A DNA stretch of 64,000 nucleotides from Thalassia testudinum (taxonomy: Eukaryota; Streptophyta; Magnoliopsida; Alismatales; Hydrocharitaceae). Below, in pieces: positions 21,166 to 31,049 of the stretch; the stretch's first letter is position 1, and each line of letters starts with the position of its first letter. The notes under the pieces are model-generated. The model did not search any database and was not told the origin of the DNA. It was given only the letters and a program-made list of their open reading frames with translations. The stretch covers positions 89,382,001 to 89,446,000 of the forward strand of contig JAZHRO010000073.1 in assembly GCA_037157565.1 (NCBI GenBank), given 5' to 3'. The position numbers and the translations under genes were made by a program.

Positions 21166-22256
21166 TTTTGCTAGTCCCTAGCAAAATTAAGCGAAACCTA
21201 GCACTCTAAGTAGACTAGTCAACTCACTTAGTCTTCCTTCAGAAGCATATTAAGTTCAGGTTCTAAACCCAAGGTTCCTAAGTAGTTGCTAAGTTACATA
21301 CTAGGTCGGCTAAAGACGAGTTGCAAGCACAAGTTTCCTTGATTTCTGACTCTACCCTAAAGTTTATTGATCCCTGAGATTAAAGCATCCGTGCTTTTGC
21401 ATTGGTCCGAGTTATTTGAGTTGAAGGAATTTTTTTTTTTTTAATATATATACTTTTTTTTTTTTTTGTTTGATTCTTCTAAGTCTAACCTCAGATCAGC
21501 TATCAACACGGTCTGTGTCGGATTCATTGTCCCCATTACCATACCTCGAAGGGTGCCTGGCTTTCGATGCTTCGAGATAGCACCGCCCATAACGACCCCA
21601 AGAACTCCTGGCAATCGACACTTCGGGATAGTATCGCCCATGGATTTCTTAAGCGAATTCAGGCCTATGGCAATCGGCACTTCGAGATAGAGCCGCCCAT
21701 GGTACCTGAACCGCGCAATGCGCTTACATGCCCCCAGTAGGATGGATATCCTAAGAGACAAGCGCCGAGGAGGTAATATGTTATCATCGCATCCTCAAGG
21801 TGAGTATATACTCGACCTCTCCTGCGGCGGGAACTCTTCCAATCAAAATGTGTTTTCAAGCCTCTCTTAAGCCAAAACTAAGAGAACCAAATCTCTTTTC
21901 AGAAATTAAGTTAATTACCAGACCAAGTGTGAAAAATTTGGATGCTTGGGTTACAAGGACCCGTAAACCAAAAGGTAGAATAAGACTCCAGGTACTACCC
22001 CACCTTTTAACTCAAACCCTAGCTTCCCTTCCTCAACCTCTTGAAGAATGGTCCGCAACTTAACTCCTACTTAAGTTTTTAAGTCCACAAAGGACCCTAA
22101 AGGTCTAAAGCTAGTAGCTTATTTAGCTTCTAAAGTTTGACCCTAGAATTAATTTAGTCTACGCTAGAGTTCTGATTTGCTTAAGAATGCAGGACTTAGC
22201 CAGTTAAGCTAAAAACTTTTTTTTTTTTTTTATATGTACAAATGTATGCAATTATG
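21166..22256 (-). other. 3' untranslated region of element B with ~30-bp repeats
   Basis: Non-coding. It holds two poly-A runs in the sense strand (+ strand T runs at 21430-21444 and 21455-21470). Three copies of a ~30-bp unit of the type CACTTCGAGATAG..CGCCCATGG lie at about 21559-21590, 21609-21642 and 21666-21702. There is another A run near 22210-22230. Confidence 0.75.
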
Positions 22257-24254
22257 CTATGTATATCCCCAAGTACACCCCCCCATGCCTAAAATCTGCA
22301 ATGTCCTCATTGCATAGAAGGATATTACCTGGGTCAAAGCTGGGCTGAATAGCCGAAGAACCTGCAAATAAGGTTCAAGAATTGCAGAAATAGGCCCTAA
22401 AAATGAGCAAAGCAAAGTTGGCCTAGAAAATAGGTAACCTAGGATGTTGGCGAGCTGATGATGAATCCCGATAGCAAATGCTCGCCCAACTAAAATGGGA
22501 ATGAAATCTTCCCAGGTCACCAGAAGAGGTTCTAAAGGATAAACAGTTAAAATAACCTCCAAAGGGGTACGGGTAGGATGACAAGGATCCTCCAAAAAGA
22601 ATGGGGAAGGAATGGTATAGAGATAAACCCCCAGGGTAATGGACTGACTAAAGAAATCATCAATCCATACCCGATACTCCATTACAGAAAATATTGGTCT
22701 GTTAAGCCCCCTAGTCAGAACAAAAATGAGCAATTCTCTAAGGCAAGGATCGTCTAGGGTGTCCAAGTTACGAGGTTGTGGGATGGCCATAAGATCTAGG
22801 TTGGGTTTAATCAGCTTGGTGTCCATCCCAAACACTCTTTCTAAATCCTCAATTTCATCCCTAGCATTCCTTGCACCATCACGTGGATCTTCCTGCTCTT
22901 CATCAGGAGTCACAATTTCGCTTTCAGATATAAGCGAATCAGAGGGTGACTTCGAAGTGGATGAAGGCAGGTTGGAAGCAACAGATCTAGGGATTATCCT
23001 ATCAATGTCATCCCCAGGTTTTTGTTCTTTACTCAAATCTTCCCCGGAGTCTATATGTGAATCCACATAAATCTTAGAAATTGCTTCCAAATTTTCCATC
23101 ATTTTATTATGAGGAGAAATATCATCAATGGGTGTGCCAAGGAAACCTAATTTGGTTAAATTTGTGACATCCTCAGGGGCTAACTCTTCAAATAAGACAT
23201 AATCACCCTTAGTGTCACTCCAAATCTTGAATGTAGGTTCCTCATATAATTCATCTTCCTCCTCATCACACAATTCATCATGTACCCGAGGTCTAGAATC
23301 ATTTAATATCTCAGCAGATCCCCTAGGGTGCTCTATCTGAGGTAAATTATTTACATTGGTTACATCAGACTCCTCAGATAGGTCAATTTCTTTAGGGTTA
23401 GGTTCCCTAAGGGTGGGTTTGAGTTCCATATCGTGATCAGAAGGGAGGGTAGGATTAACAACTTGACTTTGACCCACTTCATCAAATGTCACGAAAATAC
23501 TATCATCTGGGTCGAGGTCTTCCAATGGTACCATCATTCCCTTCTTTTGACTCCAATATAAATCAGGTGGATACTCAACCTTATCATCATCTTCCTCGGG
23601 TTGCCACCGTTCTTCATCCAATGCATAGCTACTTTCATGTGTTTTTTCCTCCCACCTAAAGTGTAGATCTCTCAAGGAAGTGTCATCTAATGGGGAGGTT
23701 TCAAAATCGATCCTCGAAAAGTAGCTATTCTCCCCAGAATTTCCCTTCAACTTAAGGTGTAGCTTTCCCACGGGAGATGCATCTATTGTAGAGGGGTGTA
23801 CGTCATTGTCAATGGGGCAGATTGGGTGGCTAATTTCATCTCTTTCTTATTGGCCTGCTCTCAAAGATTCTCCTAACAATTCACTCATTTCATTTTGCAT
23901 TTTCTGTATTTCCATCTTCAAAGAGGAGAGGTCATTTCTATCATAAGAGAAGTCAGGCTCAGGCTTATAGTACCCAGGAGTGTTTGTCCAACCATTATAA
24001 GTTTTCAGGGAGGGTGGGTTGGGTATTTCTTTGGTATGTGGGATATTGGGCAAAGCAAATCCCGCTCCTGAGTTCTGCTCACTAATTTGGGGCTTAACTA
24101 GGCCAATACTCCTATAATAGGAGTAAAACGGATCCCAATGATTGTCATTATGTCCATCAAGGAATGGACCATCTCGGCGTCTGGGATCGAAGGATGCAGA
24201 GTGGGGGTGAGGGTGTGGGCAAGATGTGAAAGGATGAAAATCAATGTGGTCCAT
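22257..24254 (-). pseudogene. Acidic hypothetical ORF of element B, one nonsense codon
   Basis: One frame of 666 codons on the minus strand from ATG at 24254, broken only by TAA at 23847-23849; an internal Met at 23771 opens the remaining 504 codons. The N-terminus is His/Pro/Tyr-rich, then comes a short coiled coil (SLKMEIQKMQNEMSELL), then a long Asp/Glu-rich middle. Two similar modules are seen: YWSQKKGMMVPLEDLDPDD and IWSDTKGDYVLFEELAPED. The C-terminal 160 residues are hydrophobic and run through a polypurine-like tract, so part of that end may not be a natural protein. It resembles no gag or pol domain. The order (Pro/Tyr-rich, coiled coil, acidic) matches the ORF of element C at 46484. 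Function unknown. Confidence 0.7.
22276..22290 (-). promoter_or_regulatory. Internal second polypurine tract, element B
   Basis: In the minus sense TTAGGCATGGGGGGGTGT, preceded by ATGAGGACATTGCAG. The same pairing occurs in C (48361-48378) and D (55545-55560). Extra polypurine tracts after the coding part are typical of Athila/Tat elements. Confidence 0.65.
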
Positions 24255-25509
24255 TCTAACTCACACTTCAATCAGAATTCCCCAAGCAAGGCACAATTCA
24301 AAAAGGACCTTTTAGGTCTTTTCCAATTTAGGCTTTTGATTTTAAGTCAGATTGCAGGTGACAATACAATTTGTTCAATCAATTTACGCGCCTATTGTCG
24401 ACCTACGGCTCGCCTAAAAAGACCTAGTTGGAGCTTAGGTGTTCTTCCCTAAATCTCAAATGGTCAAGTAAATCCAAAGACGGAAGATCGAGGGATGCAA
24501 GTAGGCCTAAGCCTTCCTTTGAAGCTGTGCTTTCGCGGTGCTCCTCAACTACCCCCAAAAATCCGTGATAGGGTATCCCCCTCTTTGGATTTACAAAACC
24601 TTTGATCTCAAGTTCCGAACACTTCAAAATCCAACGAAAGGAGGGCTCTTGTCCTAGTATTTCCAAACCTAAGGAGTGTCTAGAAACGTGCCGTGGTGCA
24701 AGTGAAATAAGTGTGCATACACCGTCAAAGATTTTGAACTTTGAATCGCACGCCAAGTTTGAAAATCAAATCCTTGGTTTTTAAAATGTCCTTCCTTTAA
24801 TTAGTCCTTTTTCTAAAGAAAATATGTGACCACTTGTTAGATTTATTCAGTACAGATTAGGTGGTCTTCGCATTAAATCCCAAATGCAATGCGTGATCAA
24901 AAATAGGATGCAAAGTAAGAGAATGCGTACCTTGCCTCCAGCGATCTTCGATGCAAAAATGCACGCAATGCAGAAAAGCAAATCTAGAGGCTGCTCATAC
25001 AGACCTAAATGGTTCGTCCTAGGGCAGGCAACTTCTAGCAGGCAGCTCGTTTTTTTTCTTTTTCTATTTTTTTTTTTAGAACTACTTATGCACAAGCAAA
25101 TAAAAGAAATAATAAAAAAAAAAATAAACCTAAATCTAAAGAAAAGGGAACATGCTCCCAAAAATTACCCAACACGGGTCCAAAACAAAATCGGGGAACA
25201 AACCCCTCAAAATTTGCCCCAGAACAAGGGTTTTAAACTAACTGTAATGAAAAATTAAGTCTACAATCTTAATTCTATTCTAATTAAATTAGCGATTAAA
25301 TACAATGGTGTCCGTCGCATCCTCGTCCTTCTCCTCCTTTCAAAATTGCTTGTCCACTTCTCGTCTGGCGACGTCAAGGGTCGCCTCTCACAGTGGCTGA
25401 TTCTTGCACAAAATTTCTCGCACAGAAAAGAAAATAATAGATGGTCAAATCTCTGTGCAATTGACAAATAATCAAAATAAAATTAGGCGAAATTATTGCA
25501 TCTGTTGCC
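24255..25509 (-). other. Leader of element B
   Basis: About 1.25 kb between PBS and ORF on the minus strand, with no coding recognised. It contains a pyrimidine/poly-T tract near 25048-25078 and an A-rich tract near 25100-25130 (+ strand). Confidence 0.6.
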
Positions 25510-25527
25510 TCCCCGGCAACGGCGCCA
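25510..25527 (-). promoter_or_regulatory. Primer-binding site, tRNA-Asp type, element B
   Basis: The minus-strand reading is TGGCGCCGTTGCCGGGGA, an exact Athila-type tRNA-Asp primer-binding site. It starts two bases inside the 5' LTR boundary. Confidence 0.93.
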
Positions 25528-25529
25528 TT

Positions 25530-27258
25530 TGACCGGTCGATCTTTCGCTTTTAAGTCGTTTGTAGTTTAATGTGGTGGAAAAATCGACTAATCAATTTTT
25601 AATAAGAAATAACCACTCGCTGAGGAGCTGGTCGTATCCACAGGGAGGCAATAACGTATTAAAATTCGCGCTACTTAAAAATGTTTGTTCGTAGTCAATT
25701 TGGACAAGAACCAAGCCAAGATTGCCTTTAGATTAAGGTTTAAGCAAGAAACAATGCTGAAATGGCAATTATGAGAAACTACAGGATATTTTCCGCAATG
25801 CAGAGTGAATAGAATATGATTAAAATGTGGCAATGGCAGAAAATGTAAATTTTAATTAACGTTTTACTGTAGCAAAACAGGGGAATTTTTCCCCGTTGTC
25901 TTGCGCGACGAGGAGCCGATGGTCGGGCGCGGGAAGCTCGGAGGAGGTCCCTTGGATCAAGGGCTTCGAATCGGTGGTGGCGGCGAGTCGCGCGGCGGTC
26001 GGAGGTGGCCGGACGAGCTCCGGCGGAGGTGCTGCAGCCGGCAGCTTGCGCAGACTGTTGGCGTGAAGTCCGCCGCCTGCTGCTGCTGCGGGGGTGGCTG
26101 CTGCGGATGGCGTGTGCGGCTGGCGTGCGCGGTGGTCGGTTGGGCGGTCTGCAGGCGGTTGTGCGTGGGTGCGCGGAGGGTCTGCAGGAGGGCGCGCGGT
26201 TGTGCGTGGGCGGTGGTCTACAGGAGGGCGCGTGCGCGGTGGTCTGCAGGAGGTTGGCATGTGCGGTGGAAGCTGGCGTGGGCGGAGGGTCTGCAGGAGG
26301 GCGCTGGCGCGGTTGTGCGTGGGCGGTGGTCTGCAGGAGGGCGCTTGCGCGGTGGTCTGCAGGCGGTTGGCGTGTGCGGTGGAAGCTGCAGGCGGCTGTT
26401 GGAGGATGCTGCAGGCTGGTCTGCAGGCGTTGGAGGAGAGCGCGGGCTAATCTGCAGGCGTGCGCAGGTCTGCAGCTGGTGAGCGGTGGAGGGTGCAGGC
26501 GGTCTGGTGGCCGGTTGGAGAGTGCAGGCCGAGGAAGTGGAGGTGAGCGGGTAACCTCAGACGTCTGGGAAATTCCCTAGACGTCTTAAGTTACTGAGAG
26601 GGTGGCTGAATCAGTAGGTTGGTGACGGTGGTCGGCGATGACGGCGAGGGAGTTGCACGCTAAGGTGCTCACGGTAATGCGGGCGAGCTCTGGATGGCGG
26701 TGTGGCCTGTCACACCACACGCCCACGGTGGTGGAGACTCGCCGCCACGGTAGAGGCCGGCAGTGTGGAGTGGAAGAGAGAGGTTCTCTCTGCACAGTGG
26801 TGGGTCGGTGGCAGAGGCCTCCTGAGCTCGGCTGCCTCCCTGCTCCTTTTGTAGTGTCTTGAACAAATTTGAAATCAGCGGCCGACCAGATCCACCATAT
26901 CCGCTCCCCCTTGAATGGCTCCTTCACTGCATCACCCGGGCGTTGGAGCGGCAGCCAGCCGTTCTGAAAGAAGACGAATAAAGAAAATATTATTAAAATA
27001 TTAGGGTTATTTATGTATAGACCCTCAACTTCTATGTTAATAAAAACAATATACCTAATTGGTTATCTAATTAGATGAATGCTATTTTAAGCTAATTCTA
27101 AATGCACTTAAGATATGAATGCAATGTATGGATTATGTAATTAGATTAAAACTATGAATTAATCTATTTACATCCTAATTTATACTAAATAAATGTTAGA
27201 ATTAACCTAATGTGTAGGCACTTAAATACTTAAATAGCCCACAACTATGGGCTAATCA
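25530..27258 (-). repeat. 5' LTR of element B
   Basis: The same 1,729 bp as the left copy, with scattered substitutions (for example GAGCGGG versus GAGCTGG near the LTR end). It is flanked on the right by the duplicated TACCC. Starting hairpin and GC-rich array are both present. Confidence 0.93.
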
Positions 27259-27263
27259 TACCC

Positions 27264-27560
27264 TCTATAGTCGGAGGATAAAATATAGGATTATGGAGTT
27301 GCTGAAAAGTTTGAAGGGGCAAGATCATCATTTTTTCTTTCTCCATAATGTAGAGAAATTAGAGGTTCCTAGTAAATGGTAGAATCTACCTGAAAAAGAC
27401 TTGCAGCCAACTGCTTATGAGCTTGACCCAGTTGCGCAGGCGGATGCTGAAAAAAATAATGGAATTTGGGCCTATAGCCCATTCAAAATTAAGGCGACCA
27501 GATGTTTGGGAAGCACTGACGTGGGTGGCGGATTCTTACCCCACTCCAAGTAAGTTAGGG
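27264..27560 (+). pseudogene. Antisense ORF of N1, continued after element B
   Basis: Plus-strand reading YSRRIKYRIMELLKSLKGQDHHFFFLHNVEKLEVPSKW, a stop, then NLPEKDLQPTAYELDPVAQADAEK. This resembles the later part of the Transposase_28-type domain (..FFFV....W..P..W). It joins the 18968-19413 segment once element B and one TACCC are removed. The rest of the internal region to 28209 shows no further recognisable coding. Confidence 0.5.
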
Positions 27561-28209
27561 GGTAATGACTTTAGATAATTTACTTGCCATGGACAATTAA
27601 ATAATGTCTTCTTTACACTGCTTGTAGTATTTGAGAGATTTACCTGGTCAGACACCCTGAGGAGACGCAAACACTCTTCAGGTGGTTTGTTCCATGGCGG
27701 TGCTAAGGGGGAGGAGGCGAAAGAGGTGCCAAAGAAGCGGGGTGAGGGTAGTGGGTTTGCCTCCCCTAGGGAAGGAAAGTGGAAGGAGTCAGTTGAGGTC
27801 TCAGGCCTAAGGCAACTCCTCTTAAAAGACAAAGGGGTCACCTTGCAAAGGTAACTATATATGTAGGTCTCCTCAGGTGGAACAGGTTCTACCAGGAGTG
27901 CTAGAGCATAGGAGGAAAGCATCCCCTCTTACACTTTTGGCTGTTAAGAAGAATCTAAGGGGATGGCCCCTTCCAGTCATACTTCAAGCGAGTCGAGTGG
28001 TAGAGTGACTTCAAGCATGCTATTGGCTCCAACCAAGGCTCTTAATGCTTTTGCACAGACGGCAAGGAAAGTGACCGAGATAGGAGGATTCTTGGATGGC
28101 AGTATCTTTGACCAGCCGCATTATAGATGGAGCGTGACCAAGGCTTGCATGTGGGTGGACCTGCACGGTCAAGGGAGCTTTGGTGTCATAGGATAGACCT
28201 TTGGGTAGG

Positions 28210-28791
28210 TGAAGGGACCCTTAGAATAGGGTATTCAATTCAAATGCAATCGCAAACAAGAGAAAGTAGGGAATTGTTGACCCGGTTTCACCTGGAAAGG
28301 TGTAGGACTGGGGAGAGATAGGTACTCCCAAATTTCACTAGCTTTTTATGATTACAAATGAAAAGTCTCCCTCTCGCTTGTCTTAGCACGACCCAAGTAT
28401 TTCTAGATTGCACCACCCTTGATCGTGGGTCTCATGGGGTTTTCCCATGATCACACAATCTAGCCATTAATGAGATTAAATTTGGTAACCGTCAAATGAC
28501 CATTAGCACAATAATCAGCGTAATGGCTTGTGCATTTCAACTTTAGTCAATTAGATTTATTGACGGGTTGATGGACCCACAGGAGAAATGGGATACCGGA
28601 TCCGGGCAACCAGATCCATCAGGATGTCAAGTTGCTGGATCCGGGCAACCAAATCTACTAGGATGTTGGGTTGTCGGATCCGGGCAACTGTATTCGCCAG
28701 GGTGCCAGGTTATGGGACTCAGCCAGATCCGCCAGTATGTCAGGTTCGGTTGCAAAGTTGATTCCATGATGAAAATTTTCTTCCCTTGTTA
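28210..28791 (-). repeat. Right LTR of N1
   Basis: 582 bp, a diverged copy of 17723-18303, followed by the duplicated GAGCT. It contains about three and a half tandem 39-bp units starting at 28598, 28637 and 28676 (GGATCCGGGCAAC..). The left LTR has the same units in a more decayed form. Confidence 0.82.
28598..28740. repeat. 39-bp tandem repeats in the N1 LTR
   Basis: Unit starts GGATCCGGGCAAC at 28598, 28637 and 28676, exactly 39 bp apart, with a fourth partial unit near 28715. Confidence 0.85.
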
Positions 28792-28796
28792 GAGCT

Positions 28797-28860
28797 AAAG
28801 GCAATTTCTTTGGATGGAACTTCTAAAGGACTTTGTTTACACTATATAAAGTAGCCACCA
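28797..28860 (+). pseudogene. pol: Old gypsy RNase H relic, 3' part
   Basis: Reads RQFLWMELLKDFVYTI and then a stop. This is the family continuation of ..KEL (..RQRRWLELLKDYDxxI) from 17722. It confirms that N1 landed inside this gene. A one-base indel separates the two halves. Downstream decay is too strong to follow. Confidence 0.72.
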
Positions 28861-31049
28861 CTTCTCAAATTGACCTTAAGGTCATGGACTAGGCTATGGC
28901 GCAAATACAGGGAATCCTTCCATATAAAAGGGTGTTTTGTATAGGTCTTCTTGGAATATTAGAATGAGATCTCCTCATGCCTTTCAAGATGTTTATCAAT
29001 AGACAATGGGGATAGTAATCATTGAAGGCAATTTACACTAAATAATTGAGTATAAAGTTTAATAATAGTGGTTTGATAAATGGATTAATGCATACATATT
29101 GCCTATCTCTTATGCCCTATTTTTACGATGTTCGTTTCATTCTACTCTATTCAGCATTTTCTATTGTGTTCTTTGGATTCCATACTCAAGTGTAGCTGGG
29201 CAGTAAGGGATAACGATTGCATTTGGAGCGCCTAGTGTGGGAGACGGTCTATAAGGACTGAAGATCCTCCTTGTAGTTGCTTAGCTTAGTTTTTCATTTT
29301 CTAGTGATTATTTTCTTTAGTTTGCTAGACTTGTTCATTTTCATTTTCTAGACTTGTGGACTAGACTATTTATTTTTTTGTTAGCATTTGTATATTTATT
29401 TAATTTATGCTTTATTTCTCGGATTCTATCGAGTTCAGTCAATTGGTTGAACCTGGGTTGTCACAATTATTATATAGCGATGTTGATGTTCCATCTGGAT
29501 CGTTAGTTAATTAAGGTTAATTAATCATGTCATAGCATAGTGTCGCAATCCACATGGATGTCATTTATTTATATTTAATTTTTATTGGTTTTATTCCATG
29601 TCGTTCATTAGGAAGTAGTTATTAATATACATCACTCTCTATTACCCAAAAATCATCTTTTATTCCAAAAATGTTAAGTTTATTTACATCCGAATGAATC
29701 ATAATAAAAGAATAAAAGAATGAACTAATCTAAGTCAACTATGTACAAAAATGAATAGATGAATGTTAATGACAATGCCTCAAGAACATAAACATGTATA
29801 AAGGCATCAAAAACTACTATAAACTAGTCTAGGTTAATTATGTACACTGACATCTAAGTAATGCCTTAATATAGGCACAAAAAGAATATATATATACAAC
29901 TATATTACTTACTATACTAACATATATGAATTATGTACACTAACATATGTATATGTCACTAAAAGCATATACAAAATAAGTCAAAAATATATATAACACA
30001 TAATATATACTCTATATACATATATACTATACTAACCAGATATATATGCTAACTATATATTTATACTATCTATACTAACGTACATGATACTTACATATCT
30101 AACATATCACACGTACACATACTATACACTCAACTACAACACTTAACACTTAGTCAAATACGACTTACACACACCCTTTAACACTTAACTCAAATCTAAA
30201 AATTATTGGATTGGCGGGTCCAACCCTAATCAATAGCCCACTAGGGGCAGAATCAATCACTACTAATCTTGGGATCTAGTTTAATTATTAAGTTCATTTT
30301 TGCATAGTTTCGGGCCAACATCGACCCACAAAGCTCTTTGCCCAATCGACCCACGGGCTCCTAGTCCTTCCTCTCTCCCTCTCTCTCAATGCATGGTTGA
30401 AGGCAATGAATGGTAAGTGGGATTCGACCTCATACATGATAGCCAGCTTACCGACGTAAAAACTTAAGTACCAAGGGCTTTCAAATTGGTATAATTAAGT
30501 GATGAAATAATTAATTATTTTATAATTAAATTATATGATTATGAAGCAGATACTAAGGGCTTTTAATTGGTATAATTTATTTACAATAATTAAATATATA
30601 GATATATTTAAAAATTCTTTAAAGTTTGAGATAATTACATGTTAATTTCATTTTTAATTCCTTAATTAAAGTATAAATTAATAAATTAATGGTAAAATTA
30701 ATTTATAAATTGGTTGATTTACATTATTAACTAATTATTACATATTTTTAATTTATTTTATTGAATTATTTTTATTTATACACATTAAATACATGGTTAT
30801 ACCTATATATACATGTATATACAGTATAAATGCTATTCTACAGTAAAAATAAGTTATAAATATACTGAAAATACTTACAACTATAATAAACAACTATACA
30901 ACATAATTTACTTCGTTAGTTTATTAATTTACTAATTTAAATTATATTAACTTAATAATATACCTAATTAACTTATAAATATAAATATGTGCAATATTTA
31001 GGTAAATAAACAAATATAAGGGTATATAAATAAGTTAACAACAAAATAA
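28861..31049. other. A+T-rich intergenic region
   Basis: No coding. Short TATATA/ACATATA runs lie between about 29880 and 30110. From 30480 to 31040 the DNA is nearly all A/T with ATTAATTTA-type words. The part up to about 29480 (ending ..GGTTGTCACAA) could be an old LTR of the split gypsy element, but I have no second copy. Confidence 0.5.

Larger units (their letters stand above)
19419..27258 (-). mobile_element. Element B: complete non-autonomous Athila-like element, TSD TACCC
   Basis: A 7,840-bp element in minus orientation. Its two 1,729-bp LTRs (19419-21147 and 25530-27258) have equal length and differ by scattered substitutions only, so the insertion is recent. The TSD is TACCC (19414-19418 and 27259-27263). 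PBS and polypurine tract are in the right places. The internal 4.4 kb carries one long acidic ORF and no gag, protease, RT, RNase H or integrase. Movement would need enzymes from another element. Confidence 0.93.
17723..28791 (-). mobile_element. Element N1: Tat-like, pol-less LTR element, TSD GAGCT
   Basis: Two direct repeats of 581 and 582 bp (17723-18303, 28210-28791) are flanked by an exact 5-bp duplication GAGCT (17718-17722 and 28792-28796). This proves an insertion into the gypsy RNase H relic. Minus orientation is inferred from a polypurine tract (AGAGTGGGGGCAAC in the minus sense) abutting the left LTR at 18304-18317. Without the nested element B the internal region is only about 2.1 kb and has no RT, integrase or gag. 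A PBS next to the right LTR is not recognisable. Confidence 0.8.

Noticed and set aside
21441..21761. ORFs on both strands over the B 3' region
   Set aside because: They are created by the ~30-bp repeats and end in the poly-T tract; not shared with C or D.
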